Source of the DNA: Rhodobacteraceae bacterium UBA6213 | GTDB taxonomy: Bacteria > Pseudomonadota > Alphaproteobacteria > Rhodobacterales > Rhodobacteraceae | DNA: 64,000 bases | Direction of reading: 5' to 3' | Assembly (NCBI GenBank): GCA_002421605.1 | Contig: DISJ01000016.1 | Coordinates: forward strand, 39,034-103,033 | Part shown: positions 8,553 to 17,991 of the stretch, piece after piece | Layout: every line of letters begins with the position of its first letter | Numbering within the stretch: position 1 is the first letter of the stretch | Translations under genes and position numbers: made by a program | The notes under the pieces: model-generated | What the model saw: the letters and a program-made list of their open reading frames with translations, nothing else | Database searches by the model: none | What the model was told of the DNA's origin: nothing

Positions 8553-9554
8553 TCACTGCATGGCGCGATCTTTTGCGCTGGGCAGGAAGTTGATGTTGAA
8601 GAACGTTTCGCGTTCCTCCGAGTTGATGAAGGCCGGATTGTCCTGCAATTGCGCAACGTTCCATTCCTGCCGCGCTTGATTGGGAGTGCCGAAGCCGTTT
8701 TCGAGCACATAGGGCGTCAGCACGTTTTCCGCGATGATCATGCGCAGCCGTTCCGCTTCGAGCGCCGGGTCAAGTTCGGGGTTGCGCGCGATGACTGCCG
8801 CGACCGCTGCAGCGGGGTCGGCGATCGTCGCTTTCCAGGCTTTCAGAACCGCGGCAGAAATCTTGGTGGCGTTGCCCGAGGAACTGGAAAGGAAATCGGA
8901 GTTGATCAACAAGACCTGCCCGTAAAGGACGAGGCCATCGTCTGCCATCGGAAGCACTGCTAGATCGTCCGCCGCAATGCCAAGTTGCGCAAGTTCGGGC
9001 AGGATGTCGTAGCTTAGCCCGATAACGGCATCCACTTCGCCTGTGGCTAGCGCCGAGGCCAGTTCTGCCGGCGCAACATGTTTTAAGGTGAGGTCCTCAA
9101 GTGCAAAGCCGTTAGAGTTGGCGACGTTTTGCATGCGGAATCTGGCGAAGTTATCGGAATCGTTCCCTACAATATGGCCGGGCAGATCCGTTACTGTGGT
9201 AATGTCATGCGATTTCAGGCCGATCACGGTGAATGCCGGCCGGTCGTGAATCACCATGAGCGAGATCACTCGCGAGCCGGGGTTCATGATGATGTATTCG
9301 GCAAACGTGCCGAGATCGGATACGCCGAACGGGTATGAGCCCATCGCTACCCGGCTCACCGCGTCAAGCGCGCCGCGCGTGGGGCGCACATCAAGGTCAA
9401 TGCCCTCAGCTTCGAAAAGGCCGCTGTCAGCGCCAAATACATAGGCCGCAGCTGCACCGGTGATTGCTCCGTCAACGGCAAATTTAAATTCTTCTGCGGT
9501 CGCGGGGCCGGCAAGCGCCAAAATGGCGAGTGCGGCGGCGAGACGTCTGATCAT
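8553..9554 (-). CDS. ABC transporter substrate-binding protein (NMT1/SsuA-like), orphan
   Basis: 333-residue exported protein. It opens with a signal peptide (MIRRLAAALAILALAGPATA, cleavage after ATA), then EFKFAVDGAITGAAAAYVFGADSGLFEAEGIDLDVRPTRG, the start typical of periplasmic binding proteins for nitrate, sulfonate, taurine or thiamine precursors. ATG 9554 has AGGAAGGA 5 bases upstream; a longer frame to 9641 has no such site. No permease or ATPase gene lies on either side, so either the partners are encoded elsewhere or it works with another system. Substrate cannot be read from the sequence. Confidence 0.85.
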   Translation of the reverse strand: MIRRLAAALAILALAGPATAEEFKFAVDGAITGAAAAYVFGADSGLFEAEGIDLDVRPTRGALDAVSRVAMGSYPFGVSDLGTFAEYIIMNPGSRVISLMVIHDRPAFTVIGLKSHDITTVTDLPGHIVGNDSDNFARFRMQNVANSNGFALEDLTLKHVAPAELASALATGEVDAVIGLSYDILPELAQLGIAADDLAVLPMADDGLVLYGQVLLINSDFLSSSSGNATKISAAVLKAWKATIADPAAAVAAVIARNPELDPALEAERLRMIIAENVLTPYVLENGFGTPNQARQEWNVAQLQDNPAFINSEERETFFNINFLPSAKDRAMQ

Positions 9555-9748
9555 TTTATGTCCTTCCTGGCTGACGCAGGCACTGCGCCCACGATTCAGC
9601 GCCCGGCCATGCGCGATATGGCTGCGCGGTGCAGGTGCCAATCTCCGCTTACCGCTGCGCAGTGGCCTGAGCGATGAAAAATCCCGTGATAAGTGGATTT
9701 AGCGGCGTTTTGGCGCAGGATCTGCGGCTAATAATATGAATTTGAGAC

Positions 9749-11662
9749 TCAGAAACGGATCAAATAGCGCGCAAAACCACCCGCGCTGATGCCAAGCAGC
9801 TCCAGTTGCAAGTGCTGCACTTCAGTCAGATAGCGCACTGAACCCGGCCCCGTTTCGAATATTGCCGAGGTTTCGGGCATTGGCGCAAACCGCCAGCCGG
9901 GGGTGTTTTTTGGCACAAGCGTGCCTTGGTGTTCGACAAACAGGCGTAGAATGTCGCGGTTGGCTTCGGTGCTTTCCAGCACCACGCGCCTGCGGTCTAC
10001 TCCGGGAAACGCGCCTCCACCCGCCGCGCGAAAATCGTTGGTGGCAACTACGAATTCGGCGTCGGGGTCAAGCGGCGCACCTTGAAACGCAAGATTGCGG
10101 ATGCGCCGCGATCCAGGTGCGACCAGATTGCCCTCGGCATCGTACCGGGCCGGTTCGGCAAGGTTGATCTCGAATTCGACGCCGTCGATGATATCGAAAT
10201 TGTAGCAAGGAAAAGTTGCATCAAGCAGAGGTTGGTGCTGGCCGCCCGCGACTAGACGGTTGAACGCCCCCGCCGAACGTTCGAGCCACGCGGCAAGTTC
10301 CGCCCCACGTACGCGCACCGCGCTGATCGTGTTTGGAAAATGATAGAGGTCGGCGATACAGCGCATGGCCAACGCACCCGCAGGCACATCTGTGAAATGG
10401 TCGGGGCCGCCGAGACCCCCAGCCTTGAAGGGCGCCGTTGCCGATAAAAGCGGCAGGTGTGCGTGGACACTGTTCGCTAGCGCGCGCGCAACGTGCCAGC
10501 GCTGTGCTTCGGCAATCAATCGACCGACCGGATCGTGTGCCAGCAACGCAAAGTAGCTGTGCAGAGGTGTTGCGCTGTAACCCACCGGGCGGCGGATGTA
10601 GTGCAGAGTGGCGCGATGGTCGGCTTCGCTGCAGGCAAGAACGCCGGGGTGCGGCGCGGCGCGCGCGCGCATTTGCTGATCGGGGTCACGCACAAATACC
10701 GACTCGGCCTGCACCTCTGCTGCCAGCACCTGCCAACGCCCCGCATAACGTTGCAGCAATAGATCAATCCGCCCGACATGCGACCCCTTGGTGCCCGCCA
10801 TCACTGAGGGGATGCCGTGCAGTCGCCCTGCGGCGACATCCGCCCCCGGCAGAGCGGGCCCTGCGGTCGAGGGAAATACAAGGTGGTTGTGACCCAGCAA
10901 CAGTGCATCGATACCGGCCAGCCGCGCCAAGGGCAGGGCGGCATTTTCCTGCCCCATAACATGTTCGCTGGCACCAAAGCCTGTATGCGCCAGCACAACA
11001 ACCAAATCCGCACCAAGCGCGCGCAATTGCGGCACCCAGGCTGCGGCGGTCTCGATAATGTCGCGCGTACTGATGCGCCCGGCAAGGTGGCGCTGATCCC
11101 ATTGGGTAATCTGCGGCGTCGTCAGGCCAAGTACGCCAACGCACAGCGGTTGGGTGCTGCCATCAAAGCACTTTATCTGGCGTTGCAACAGGCTGTGCCC
11201 CGCCAGTAGCAGCCGATCTTCAAGTGGTCCTGCGCCACCAAGTTGTCGGGCAACATTTGCCGCCAGCACTGGAAACCGCGCAGCGGCGAGCGCCTGTTGC
11301 AAAAACTCGAGCCCATAGTTGAAATCGTGGTTTCCGACCACAGCGGCATCGTACCCAACTGCGTTCATCGCCGCGATGATCGGATGCGCGGCAGTGTTAG
11401 TCGTGTCACGCTCATACGCAACGTAGTCGCCAAGTGGCGTGCCTTGCAGAAAGTCGCCGCAGTCGAACAGCAACGCATTCGCGACCTCGCCGCGGCGCCG
11501 CGCAATCAACCCGGCGGCATGGGCAAGCCCGGTGCCAAACGCGGGGCGATCGGAATAGTAGTCATAGGGGCGAACATGCATGTGCAGATCGGTGGTCTGA
11601 AGCAGGCGCAATTGTGCCTGCACCGCGCCAATCGTTTGCACCCCAGACAAGAGTACGGTCAT
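9749..11662 (-). CDS. 2',3'-cyclic-nucleotide 2'-phosphodiesterase / 3'-nucleotidase
   Basis: 637-residue calcineurin-like metallophosphatase of the 5'-nucleotidase/CpdB family, which strips phosphate from nucleotides to salvage phosphate and nucleosides. Metal-binding motifs appear in order: TTDLHMH (about 24-30), GNHDFNYG (about 115), AHTGFG (about 225) and GHNH (about 256). The C-terminal 5'-nucleotidase domain includes FPNTISAVRVRGAELAAWLERSAGAFN and ATNDFRAAGGGAFPG. The N-terminus is short and lacks a basic n-region, so classical export is doubtful for this start; the family is usually periplasmic. Confidence 0.9.
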   Translation of the reverse strand: MTVLLSGVQTIGAVQAQLRLLQTTDLHMHVRPYDYYSDRPAFGTGLAHAAGLIARRRGEVANALLFDCGDFLQGTPLGDYVAYERDTTNTAAHPIIAAMNAVGYDAAVVGNHDFNYGLEFLQQALAAARFPVLAANVARQLGGAGPLEDRLLLAGHSLLQRQIKCFDGSTQPLCVGVLGLTTPQITQWDQRHLAGRISTRDIIETAAAWVPQLRALGADLVVVLAHTGFGASEHVMGQENAALPLARLAGIDALLLGHNHLVFPSTAGPALPGADVAAGRLHGIPSVMAGTKGSHVGRIDLLLQRYAGRWQVLAAEVQAESVFVRDPDQQMRARAAPHPGVLACSEADHRATLHYIRRPVGYSATPLHSYFALLAHDPVGRLIAEAQRWHVARALANSVHAHLPLLSATAPFKAGGLGGPDHFTDVPAGALAMRCIADLYHFPNTISAVRVRGAELAAWLERSAGAFNRLVAGGQHQPLLDATFPCYNFDIIDGVEFEINLAEPARYDAEGNLVAPGSRRIRNLAFQGAPLDPDAEFVVATNDFRAAGGGAFPGVDRRRVVLESTEANRDILRLFVEHQGTLVPKNTPGWRFAPMPETSAIFETGPGSVRYLTEVQHLQLELLGISAGGFARYLIRF

Positions 11663-11909
11663 CGCGCAAAGTCCCTGCGATAGTGCTGGCTGCTATGCGA
11701 TGGCGACGCGATCATGAAGCGGCCTTCTGCGATTGCGTTTTCACAATTCAGGACAAAGTATGGTGTTGTTTCTCAAAGAGCTACTCTAAAAGTTGTAATC
11801 AGAATGTTCACACAAGCACAGGTAGTATCTTGGCGCCGCACACCTTGCTGGCGCTGACAAAGCGATCATGGCAGCAATGGGTCAAGTTGGCTGCAACGGG
11901 AATCGCAGT

Positions 11910-12863
11910 ATGCAGAACGGTGCAAGATTTGCCTTCGCGGGATCGGGGCTCGATCGGGCGGTGGAATTGCGAGTCGCGCCAGAGCGGCTTGCCATTTTGT
12001 GGCAGGCACCGGAAACGCGGGTGCTGCCAATCTGGCGCGGCAGGCCGCTATTTGCAGGCGAGGCGCTCGGCTGGCTTGCCCCCGATCATCCGGTGCTTGA
12101 AGGCGCGCCACTTGCGACGGTGTTTCTAGGTCTAGAGGCAGGGGCGGCACGATTCGCGCTTGATCTGTCGCATTGGCAACCCGAAGCGCCCGCTGCGGCC
12201 CCGACAAGCCTGTTCGATGCGGGCGAGCAGCCCCACCCGCTGCTGGCCGCGCCGCTGGTCTTTGCCGAGATGCGCAACCGCATGGCGGTGATGAGCGCGC
12301 GCGAGGCGGAACTGGCCGCGGTGGCGCGCGCGCTGGGCGAGTGGCACCGAAGCCACAGCTATTGCGCCCGTTGCGGTACTGCCACTTTACCCAGCCACGG
12401 CGGCTGGCAGCGACACTGCTCCGCCTGCGGCGCCGACCATTTCCCGCGCACCGATCCAGTGGTCATAATGCTGATTACTGAAGGCAATAGCGCGTTGCTT
12501 GGGCGCGGCCCGGGTTGGCCCGAGGGCATGTATTCGTGCCTGGCGGGTTTTGTGGAACCTGGCGAAACGATCGAGGCAGCGGTGCGCCGCGAAGTGGCCG
12601 AAGAAACCGGCGTTCCGGTAGGGGCGGTTCGCTATCTGGCAAGCCAGCCTTGGCCTTTTCCCGCCTCACTGATGCTTGGCTGTCATGGTGAGGCGACCGC
12701 AAGGGCGCTGACGCTTGACCCAGTGGAAATCGAGGATGCGCGCTGGGTAACGCGTGAAGACATGGTGGATGTCTTTGCCGGGGTGCACCCGCATATCCGC
12801 GCACCGCGCCAAGGCGCCATTGCGGCCGGTTTGCTGCGCATGTGGCTTGCAGATCGTTTCTGA
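11910..12863 (+). CDS. nudC: NAD(+) diphosphatase (Nudix hydrolase)
   Basis: Hydrolyses NAD(H) to NMN(H) and AMP and, in characterised NudC, removes NAD caps from RNA. 317 residues from ATG 11910. A zinc ribbon YCARCG...HCSACGADHFPR (about 151-177) precedes the Nudix box GFVEPGETIEAAVRREVAEETGV (within about 215-240), and the family-specific SQPWPFPASLM motif follows. The frame is open to an ATG at 11868, but family members start close to the FAGSGLDRA segment, so the later start is preferred; neither has a strong ribosome site. Single gene, plus strand, upstream of a small SRPBCC gene. Confidence 0.93.
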   Translation: MQNGARFAFAGSGLDRAVELRVAPERLAILWQAPETRVLPIWRGRPLFAGEALGWLAPDHPVLEGAPLATVFLGLEAGAARFALDLSHWQPEAPAAAPTSLFDAGEQPHPLLAAPLVFAEMRNRMAVMSAREAELAAVARALGEWHRSHSYCARCGTATLPSHGGWQRHCSACGADHFPRTDPVVIMLITEGNSALLGRGPGWPEGMYSCLAGFVEPGETIEAAVRREVAEETGVPVGAVRYLASQPWPFPASLMLGCHGEATARALTLDPVEIEDARWVTREDMVDVFAGVHPHIRAPRQGAIAAGLLRMWLADRF

Positions 12864-12908
12864 TGCCTGCAGAAGGAATCTGCCAAAGTGTGATCGGAGC
12901 AAGTGCCA

Positions 12909-13397
12909 ATGAAATTTACCGCCCGCGAAGATATCGAGGCACCGATTGATGCTGTATTCGCCGCTATGACCGATATCGAGTCACTAGAACTGGTAGCGAT
13001 GCGCCGTGGTGTGCAATTGCGCAGGCTTGATGCGTTGAAAGCGCCGGGGCCGGGCATGTCGTGGGAGATCGGTTTTCGCTATCGTGGCAAGATCCGCCAG
13101 ATGGTGGGCAAGATCGCCAGCCTTGTTGCGCCCGAGCGGTTGGCCTTTGAAGCCAGCTCGCAGGGCTACGAGGTAACGATGAGCATCACGCTTTTGGCGC
13201 TGTCACGCAAGCGCACGCGGCTCGTTACCGAGATGGAGGTGCGCCCGCGCAGCCTGCCTGCGCGGCTTTTGCTGCAATCAGCACGGCTGGGGCGCGCGGC
13301 GCTGCAACGGCGCTATGCAGACCGCATCCACCTGATGGGGCTTGGCCTTGAGGAACGTGCCGGGCGTGGCACCGCGCTGCCCGCCGCGGGTGCCTAG
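12909..13397 (+). CDS. SRPBCC family protein
   Basis: 162-residue protein of the START/polyketide-cyclase (SRPBCC) fold. It opens with the family pattern MKFTAREDIEAPIDAVFAAM, and has the central WEIGFRYRGKIRQM and MSITLLALSRKRTRLVTEMEV strands, then a helix. Such proteins bind a hydrophobic ligand in a deep cavity; the ligand is unknown. ATG 12909 has GGAG 9 bases upstream. Its stop overlaps the stop of the convergent pheA by four bases. Confidence 0.82.
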   Translation: MKFTAREDIEAPIDAVFAAMTDIESLELVAMRRGVQLRRLDALKAPGPGMSWEIGFRYRGKIRQMVGKIASLVAPERLAFEASSQGYEVTMSITLLALSRKRTRLVTEMEVRPRSLPARLLLQSARLGRAALQRRYADRIHLMGLGLEERAGRGTALPAAGA

Positions 13398-14242
13398 TAG
13401 CGGCGCGGGTCGGCCGGATAGACCCCAAGCAGCGTCATCGACGAGGTGAAATAGCGCAACTCGTCCAGCGCCAGGCGCACGTTGTGGTCGTCTGGGTGGC
13501 CTTCGATATCGGAGTAGAACTGGGTGGCGGTAAAACTGCCGTCAACCATGTAGCTTTCCAGCTTGGTCATGTTGACGCTGTTGGTCGCAAACCCACCCAT
13601 CGCCTTGTAAAGCGCGGCGGGAATGTTGCGCACCCGGAACACGAACGTGGTCATCATCATCCCGTCGCCGCGTCGCGTCAGGTTCGGCTCGCGCGCCATG
13701 ATCAGGAAGCGGGTGGTGTTGTGCTCGCGGTCCTCAATGTGGCGGGCAAGCAGATCAAGCCCGTAAATCTCGCCCGCAAGCTCGCTTGCAAGGGCCGCCA
13801 TTTTGGGATCGCCACGTTCCGCGACCAGCTTGGCAGAACCCGCCGTATCGGCGCCAGTAACCGGGCGCAGGCTGTGGCGGCGCAAAAAATCGCGGCACTG
13901 ACCCAGCAGAACGGTGTGACTCATTGCCGCTTCCACGTCCATGATCGCGGTGCCGGGAACCGCCAGCAGATTGATGTGGACGCGTACGAAGGCTTCGTCG
14001 ACGATGTGCAGCCCGCTCTCGGGCAAAAGGTGGTGGATGTCCGCAACACGCCCGGCTGTCGAGTTTTCGACGGGAAGCATCGCGAGGTCCGCATTGCCCT
14101 TACGCACAAGTTCTATCGCGTCTTCGAACGTCGGGCAGGGCACAGCCTCCATTGTTGGGCGTGCTTCGCGGCAGGCCTGATGGGAATAGGCCCCCGGCTC
14201 TCCCTGAAAAGCGATGCGTCCGGTCTGGCGGTTCGGGCTCAT
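13394..14242 (-). CDS. pheA: Prephenate dehydratase
   Basis: Converts prephenate to phenylpyruvate in phenylalanine synthesis; 282 residues, monofunctional (no chorismate mutase domain). The catalytic domain has GRIAFQGEPGAYSHQA, LPVENSTAGRV, and the HNTTRFLIM segment with the catalytic TRF. A C-terminal ACT domain (about 190-275) should bind phenylalanine; the classic ESRP motif reads LESYMVDG here, so feedback behaviour may differ from E. coli. ATG 14242 has GGAG 6 bases upstream. Convergent with the SRPBCC gene, sharing the last four bases. Confidence 0.94.
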   Translation of the reverse strand: MSPNRQTGRIAFQGEPGAYSHQACREARPTMEAVPCPTFEDAIELVRKGNADLAMLPVENSTAGRVADIHHLLPESGLHIVDEAFVRVHINLLAVPGTAIMDVEAAMSHTVLLGQCRDFLRRHSLRPVTGADTAGSAKLVAERGDPKMAALASELAGEIYGLDLLARHIEDREHNTTRFLIMAREPNLTRRGDGMMMTTFVFRVRNIPAALYKAMGGFATNSVNMTKLESYMVDGSFTATQFYSDIEGHPDDHNVRLALDELRYFTSSMTLLGVYPADPRRY

Positions 14243-14371
14243 GAGGCACTCCATTAGCAATTGCGCGCGCGCAAGCGCACGCATTGGCGGCGGCTTGGGC
14301 TAACTATACCTTGAAATGCAGCAGGGGAAGCGGTTAGAAGCCCGCTCAGGCAATCCACGCGGGGAAGCGAC

Positions 14372-15916
14372 ATGTTCAACATGATGAATTGGATCAAGCT
14401 GGCGGGCGCCACAATCGCTACGCTACTTGTGTTCCTTTTGGGAAACTGGGCGGCGAATACGCTCTATTTTGGCGATGCAGGCGAAGAAGTGGCCCATGCG
14501 CCCGAGGCAATCGCCCCGGCGGCAATGGCCCCGGCGGAAACGGCCCCGGCCGCTACCGCAGCCGCAGATGCCCCGGCGGCTGCGCCGGCTGAGGCCACCC
14601 CCGCCGAAACAGGTTTTGTCGCCCCGCCGCTTTCCGCGCCCGTGGCCGATCAGATTGCTGCCGCCGACCTGGAAGCTGGCGCGAAAGTCTTTCTGAAGTG
14701 CAAGGCTTGCCACCGCCTCGATGGCAAGAATGGCGTTGGCCCAAGCTTGGACGGCATTTTTGGCCGCACAACTGGCTCGGTCGAAGGCTTCAAATACTCG
14801 GATGCGAACAAGGGTGCGAATGTCGTCTGGAGCCCCGAGGTGATGAACGACTACTTGTCGAACCCCAAAACTTACATGCCAGGCAACAAGATGACCTTTG
14901 TTGGCTTGCCGGACGAAGCTGACCGCATCAACTTGATTGCATGGCTTTTGGCAAACGGTGGCGGTGCCGACGGCGCCGCAGCGGCGGCACCTGCTGCTGA
15001 AGCCACTGCTGCCCCTGCTGCCGCAGAGCCTGCCGCGGCGGCACCTGCTGCGGCTGCGCCTGCCGCAACCGGTGGGGCCCCCACTTTGGTGTCGCGCCTT
15101 GCCGGTGCCGATGTCGCTGCGGGTGGCGTTATCTTCGAACAGTGCGCCGCTTGCCACAACCTTGATGGCACAAACTCGGTTGGTCCTTACCTTAATGGTG
15201 TGCTTGGCCGCGGCACGGCAATGGCCGAAGGGTATGCCTATTCGGACGCGAACAAGGCCGCCAATCAGACCTGGACTGCATCGACCATCTACAAGTATCT
15301 GGTCGATCCGCAGGCAGTGCTGCCCGGCACGGCGATGACCTTTGCCGGTCTGCCGGACGATCAGGACCGCATCAACGTGATCGCGTGGCTGTTGTCGAAC
15401 GGTGGCGTGGCCGTGCGGGACACGCAGTCGGTCGAGGATGCGTTGGCGATTGGTGCGGCACAGGCTGCCGCAGCGCCTGCTACCGCAGCGCCTGCTGCTG
15501 CTGAACCCACCGCCGCTGCACCCGCCGCCGCTGCACCCGCCGCCGCAGAACCTGCCACTGCGCCCGCAGCAGTCGAGGGTGGCGTTGCCCCGATCTCTGA
15601 GCGGATCCAAACTGCAGATCTGGAAGCCGGTGCAAAGGTCTACCTGAAGTGCAAGGCCTGCCACAAGGTTGATGGCAAAAACTCGGTTGGCCCGGCGCTG
15701 AATGGCATCATCGACCGTGTTTCCGGCACGGTGCCCGACTTCAAGTATTCGGACGCCAACAAGAACGCCGCGATCACCTGGACGCTGGAAAATCTGGATG
15801 TCTATCTGGCCGATCCAAAGGCTTTCATGCCCGGCAACAAAATGACCTTCGTCGGCCTGCCGAAACCAGAAGACCGCGCCAATATTCTGGCATGGTTGCA
15901 GGCAAACGCTATGTAA
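14372..15916 (+). CDS. Membrane-anchored protein with three cytochrome c domains
   Basis: 514 residues. An uncleaved-looking anchor (about residues 8-28, ATIATLLVFLLGNWAANTL) is followed by three class I cytochrome c domains joined by alanine/proline-rich linkers (about 45-80, 205-235, 350-395). Haem motifs are CKACH (110-114), CAACH (258-262) and CKACH (427-431); each domain has its own methionine ligand in PGNKMTF, PGTAMTF and PGNKMTF. Domains 1 and 3 resemble each other more than domain 2. The anchor and domain type match cytochrome cy of Rhodobacter, normally a single-domain carrier of under 200 residues that links the bc1 complex to oxidases. The fusion would make a tri-haem wire facing the periplasm. 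A strong terminator follows; no partner genes adjoin. Confidence 0.9.
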   Translation: MFNMMNWIKLAGATIATLLVFLLGNWAANTLYFGDAGEEVAHAPEAIAPAAMAPAETAPAATAAADAPAAAPAEATPAETGFVAPPLSAPVADQIAAADLEAGAKVFLKCKACHRLDGKNGVGPSLDGIFGRTTGSVEGFKYSDANKGANVVWSPEVMNDYLSNPKTYMPGNKMTFVGLPDEADRINLIAWLLANGGGADGAAAAAPAAEATAAPAAAEPAAAAPAAAAPAATGGAPTLVSRLAGADVAAGGVIFEQCAACHNLDGTNSVGPYLNGVLGRGTAMAEGYAYSDANKAANQTWTASTIYKYLVDPQAVLPGTAMTFAGLPDDQDRINVIAWLLSNGGVAVRDTQSVEDALAIGAAQAAAAPATAAPAAAEPTAAAPAAAAPAAAEPATAPAAVEGGVAPISERIQTADLEAGAKVYLKCKACHKVDGKNSVGPALNGIIDRVSGTVPDFKYSDANKNAAITWTLENLDVYLADPKAFMPGNKMTFVGLPKPEDRANILAWLQANAM

Positions 15917-15944
15917 GCCGACATCGGCACAACAAGCCGCTCAA

Positions 15945-15970
15945 GGCCGCGCCCCACAGCGCGGCCTTTT
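15945..15970 (+). terminator. Intrinsic terminator after the triple cytochrome c gene
   Basis: A perfect 8-bp stem GGCCGCGC / GCGCGGCC with a 6-base loop is followed directly by TTTT, 29 bases after the stop codon. Confidence 0.85.
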
Positions 15971-16078
15971 GCATTTTCAACCGGTTCTCACGCATTCGCG
16001 CCTTGCTGCGAGGGGGGACTGACCGTTACCTTGCCAGAGCGCCGGCCCGGCGGGCGCGGATCAGAGGAGTGCAAGCTG

Positions 16079-17959
16079 ATGGCAAGGCAAACGACTGTGG
16101 CGGCGACGCTGCCGATGCGGCCGCTGGTAGTGGTTCTGTTGACGACAACGATCTGGCTGATGTTCGCGCTCGCGGCATTGGCACAGGACGCCACGATTCG
16201 CTCGCACGGCATATCGACCTTTGGCGATCTGAAATATGGCCCTGATTTTGCGCATCTCGATTACGTCAACCCGGACGCACCCAAGGGCGGTGAAATCTCG
16301 ATCTGGGCTTCGGGCGGATTCGACAGCTACAACGCCTACACCATCAAGGGCCGCGCCGCCGCGCTTTCCACAAGCCCGCTCGAATCGCTGTTGACCGGCA
16401 CTTCGGACGAGATCGGTTCGGCCTATGGCCTGCTGGCGGAAGGTATGGAATATCCGGCTAGCCGCGACTGGGTGATTTTTGCGCTGCATTCCGAAGCGCG
16501 CTTTTCTGACGGCTCGCCGCTGACTGCCGAAGACGTGCTCTTTTCCTACGAATTGCTGCGCGACAAAGGCTTGTCGAGTTTTCGCGGCGTGATAACGCAG
16601 ATGATCGCAAGCGCGGAAGTGATCGACCCATTGCACATCAAGTTCACCTTCACCCCTGATTACCCGCGCCGCGATGTGATTCAAGCGGCGGGCTCTCTGC
16701 CGGTGTTTTCGAAGGCAGAGTTTCTGGCCAGCGGGCGTGATATAGAAGAAACCTCGGATGTGCCCTATCTCGGTTCAGGCCCCTACGTTTTTGACAGTGC
16801 AGACGAGGGGCGCCGCGTGGTCTGGCGGCGCAACCCCGACTATTGGGGGCAAGACCTGCCGATCAACATTGGCCGCAACAACTTTGACCGTATTCGGATC
16901 GAATATTTCGCCGATTACGAGGCGGCGTTCGAGGGCTTCAAGGCGGGGGCCTATACATTCCGCTCCGAGGCGTCATCGCTGATCTGGGCAACGCGATATG
17001 ATTTTCCAGCGTTGACCAACGGCTGGGTAATCAAGACGGAGTTGCCCAACGGCAACATCAGCTCGGGCCAAGCCTTTGTGTTGAACTTGCGGCGCGAGAA
17101 GTTTCAGGACCCTCGGGTGCGCGAAGCGATTGGTCTGATGTTCAACTTTGAATGGTCAAACGAGTCACTGTTTTATGGCCTTTATGCGCGCACCACGTCG
17201 TTCTGGGACAATAGCGAACTGGCGGCGAGCGGCACCCCAACGCCTGAAGAACTGGCGCTTCTTGAGCCATTGGCCGATCAGCTACCCCCCGGCGTGCTGA
17301 GCGACCCCGCGGTGATGCCCGCGACCTCGGGTGCGACGCAGCTTGACCGTGCCAACATGCGCAGCGCCGCAGCACTGCTTGATGAAGCGGGTTGGGTGGT
17401 GGGCAGCGACGGCATACGCCGAAACGCCAAGGGTGAGAAGTTGGTGGTCGAGTTTCTGAACGATAGCCAAAGCTTTGATCGCGTAATCAACCCCTATGTC
17501 GAAAACCTGCGCGCACTGGGTGTGGATGCGGTGCACAGCCGGGTTGACGATGCCCAAATGACAAGCCGCGAACGCAGCCACGACTTTGACATCATCACCG
17601 GCCAGTTGGGGCAAGACTACATCCCCGGTTCCGGATTGCAGCAGTATTTTGGCTCGGCCAGCACCGACGACGCTTTCAACCTGATGGGGTTGCAAAACTC
17701 GGCGGTGGATGTGCTGATCGGGCATATCGAGGCTGCCAAAACCCGCGCCGAAATGACGGTGGCGGTGCACGCGCTTGATCGGGTGCTGCGCGCCATCCGC
17801 TTCTGGGTGCCGCAATGGTATAAGGACGTCTATACAGTCGCCTATTTTGACATGTACGAGCATCCCGAGACCTTGCCACCCTATTCGTCGGGCGAGCTGG
17901 ATTTCTGGTGGGTTAATGCTGAAAAAGTTGAAAAACTGACGGCGGCTGGCGCATTCTGA
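16079..17959 (+). CDS. yejA: Extracellular solute-binding protein, family 5 (YejA-like)
   Basis: 626-residue periplasmic binding protein of a peptide ABC importer. A long signal peptide with hydrophobic core VVVLLTTTIWLMFALAALA ends near AQD. The mature part begins ATIRSHGISTFGDLKYGPDF and has the family 5 pattern FDSYNAYTIKG...SLLTGT, ADEVLFSYELL-type segment (AEDVLFSYELLRDKG) and GSGPYVFDS. Start ATG 16079 has AGGAG upstream; the frame opens earlier at 16031. First of a five-gene run (yejA, yejB, yejE, yejF, glycosyltransferase). In enterobacteria this system takes up microcin C-type and other oligopeptides. Confidence 0.93.
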   Translation: MARQTTVAATLPMRPLVVVLLTTTIWLMFALAALAQDATIRSHGISTFGDLKYGPDFAHLDYVNPDAPKGGEISIWASGGFDSYNAYTIKGRAAALSTSPLESLLTGTSDEIGSAYGLLAEGMEYPASRDWVIFALHSEARFSDGSPLTAEDVLFSYELLRDKGLSSFRGVITQMIASAEVIDPLHIKFTFTPDYPRRDVIQAAGSLPVFSKAEFLASGRDIEETSDVPYLGSGPYVFDSADEGRRVVWRRNPDYWGQDLPINIGRNNFDRIRIEYFADYEAAFEGFKAGAYTFRSEASSLIWATRYDFPALTNGWVIKTELPNGNISSGQAFVLNLRREKFQDPRVREAIGLMFNFEWSNESLFYGLYARTTSFWDNSELAASGTPTPEELALLEPLADQLPPGVLSDPAVMPATSGATQLDRANMRSAAALLDEAGWVVGSDGIRRNAKGEKLVVEFLNDSQSFDRVINPYVENLRALGVDAVHSRVDDAQMTSRERSHDFDIITGQLGQDYIPGSGLQQYFGSASTDDAFNLMGLQNSAVDVLIGHIEAAKTRAEMTVAVHALDRVLRAIRFWVPQWYKDVYTVAYFDMYEHPETLPPYSSGELDFWWVNAEKVEKLTAAGAF

Positions 17960-17991
17960 CGCCAGCGCGAAGGGCAGGGGCATAACCGGGC

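Noticed and set aside
15460..15580. Short tandem-like repeats that could suggest a CRISPR or VNTR
   Set aside because: They are in-frame Ala/Pro linker codons of the cytochrome protein with no constant repeat-spacer structure.
14423..15664. A 413-codon Gly/Arg/Cys-rich frame opposite the triple cytochrome gene
   Set aside because: It is the reverse of Ala/Pro codon runs (GCC/CCG give GGC/CGG) and matches no family.
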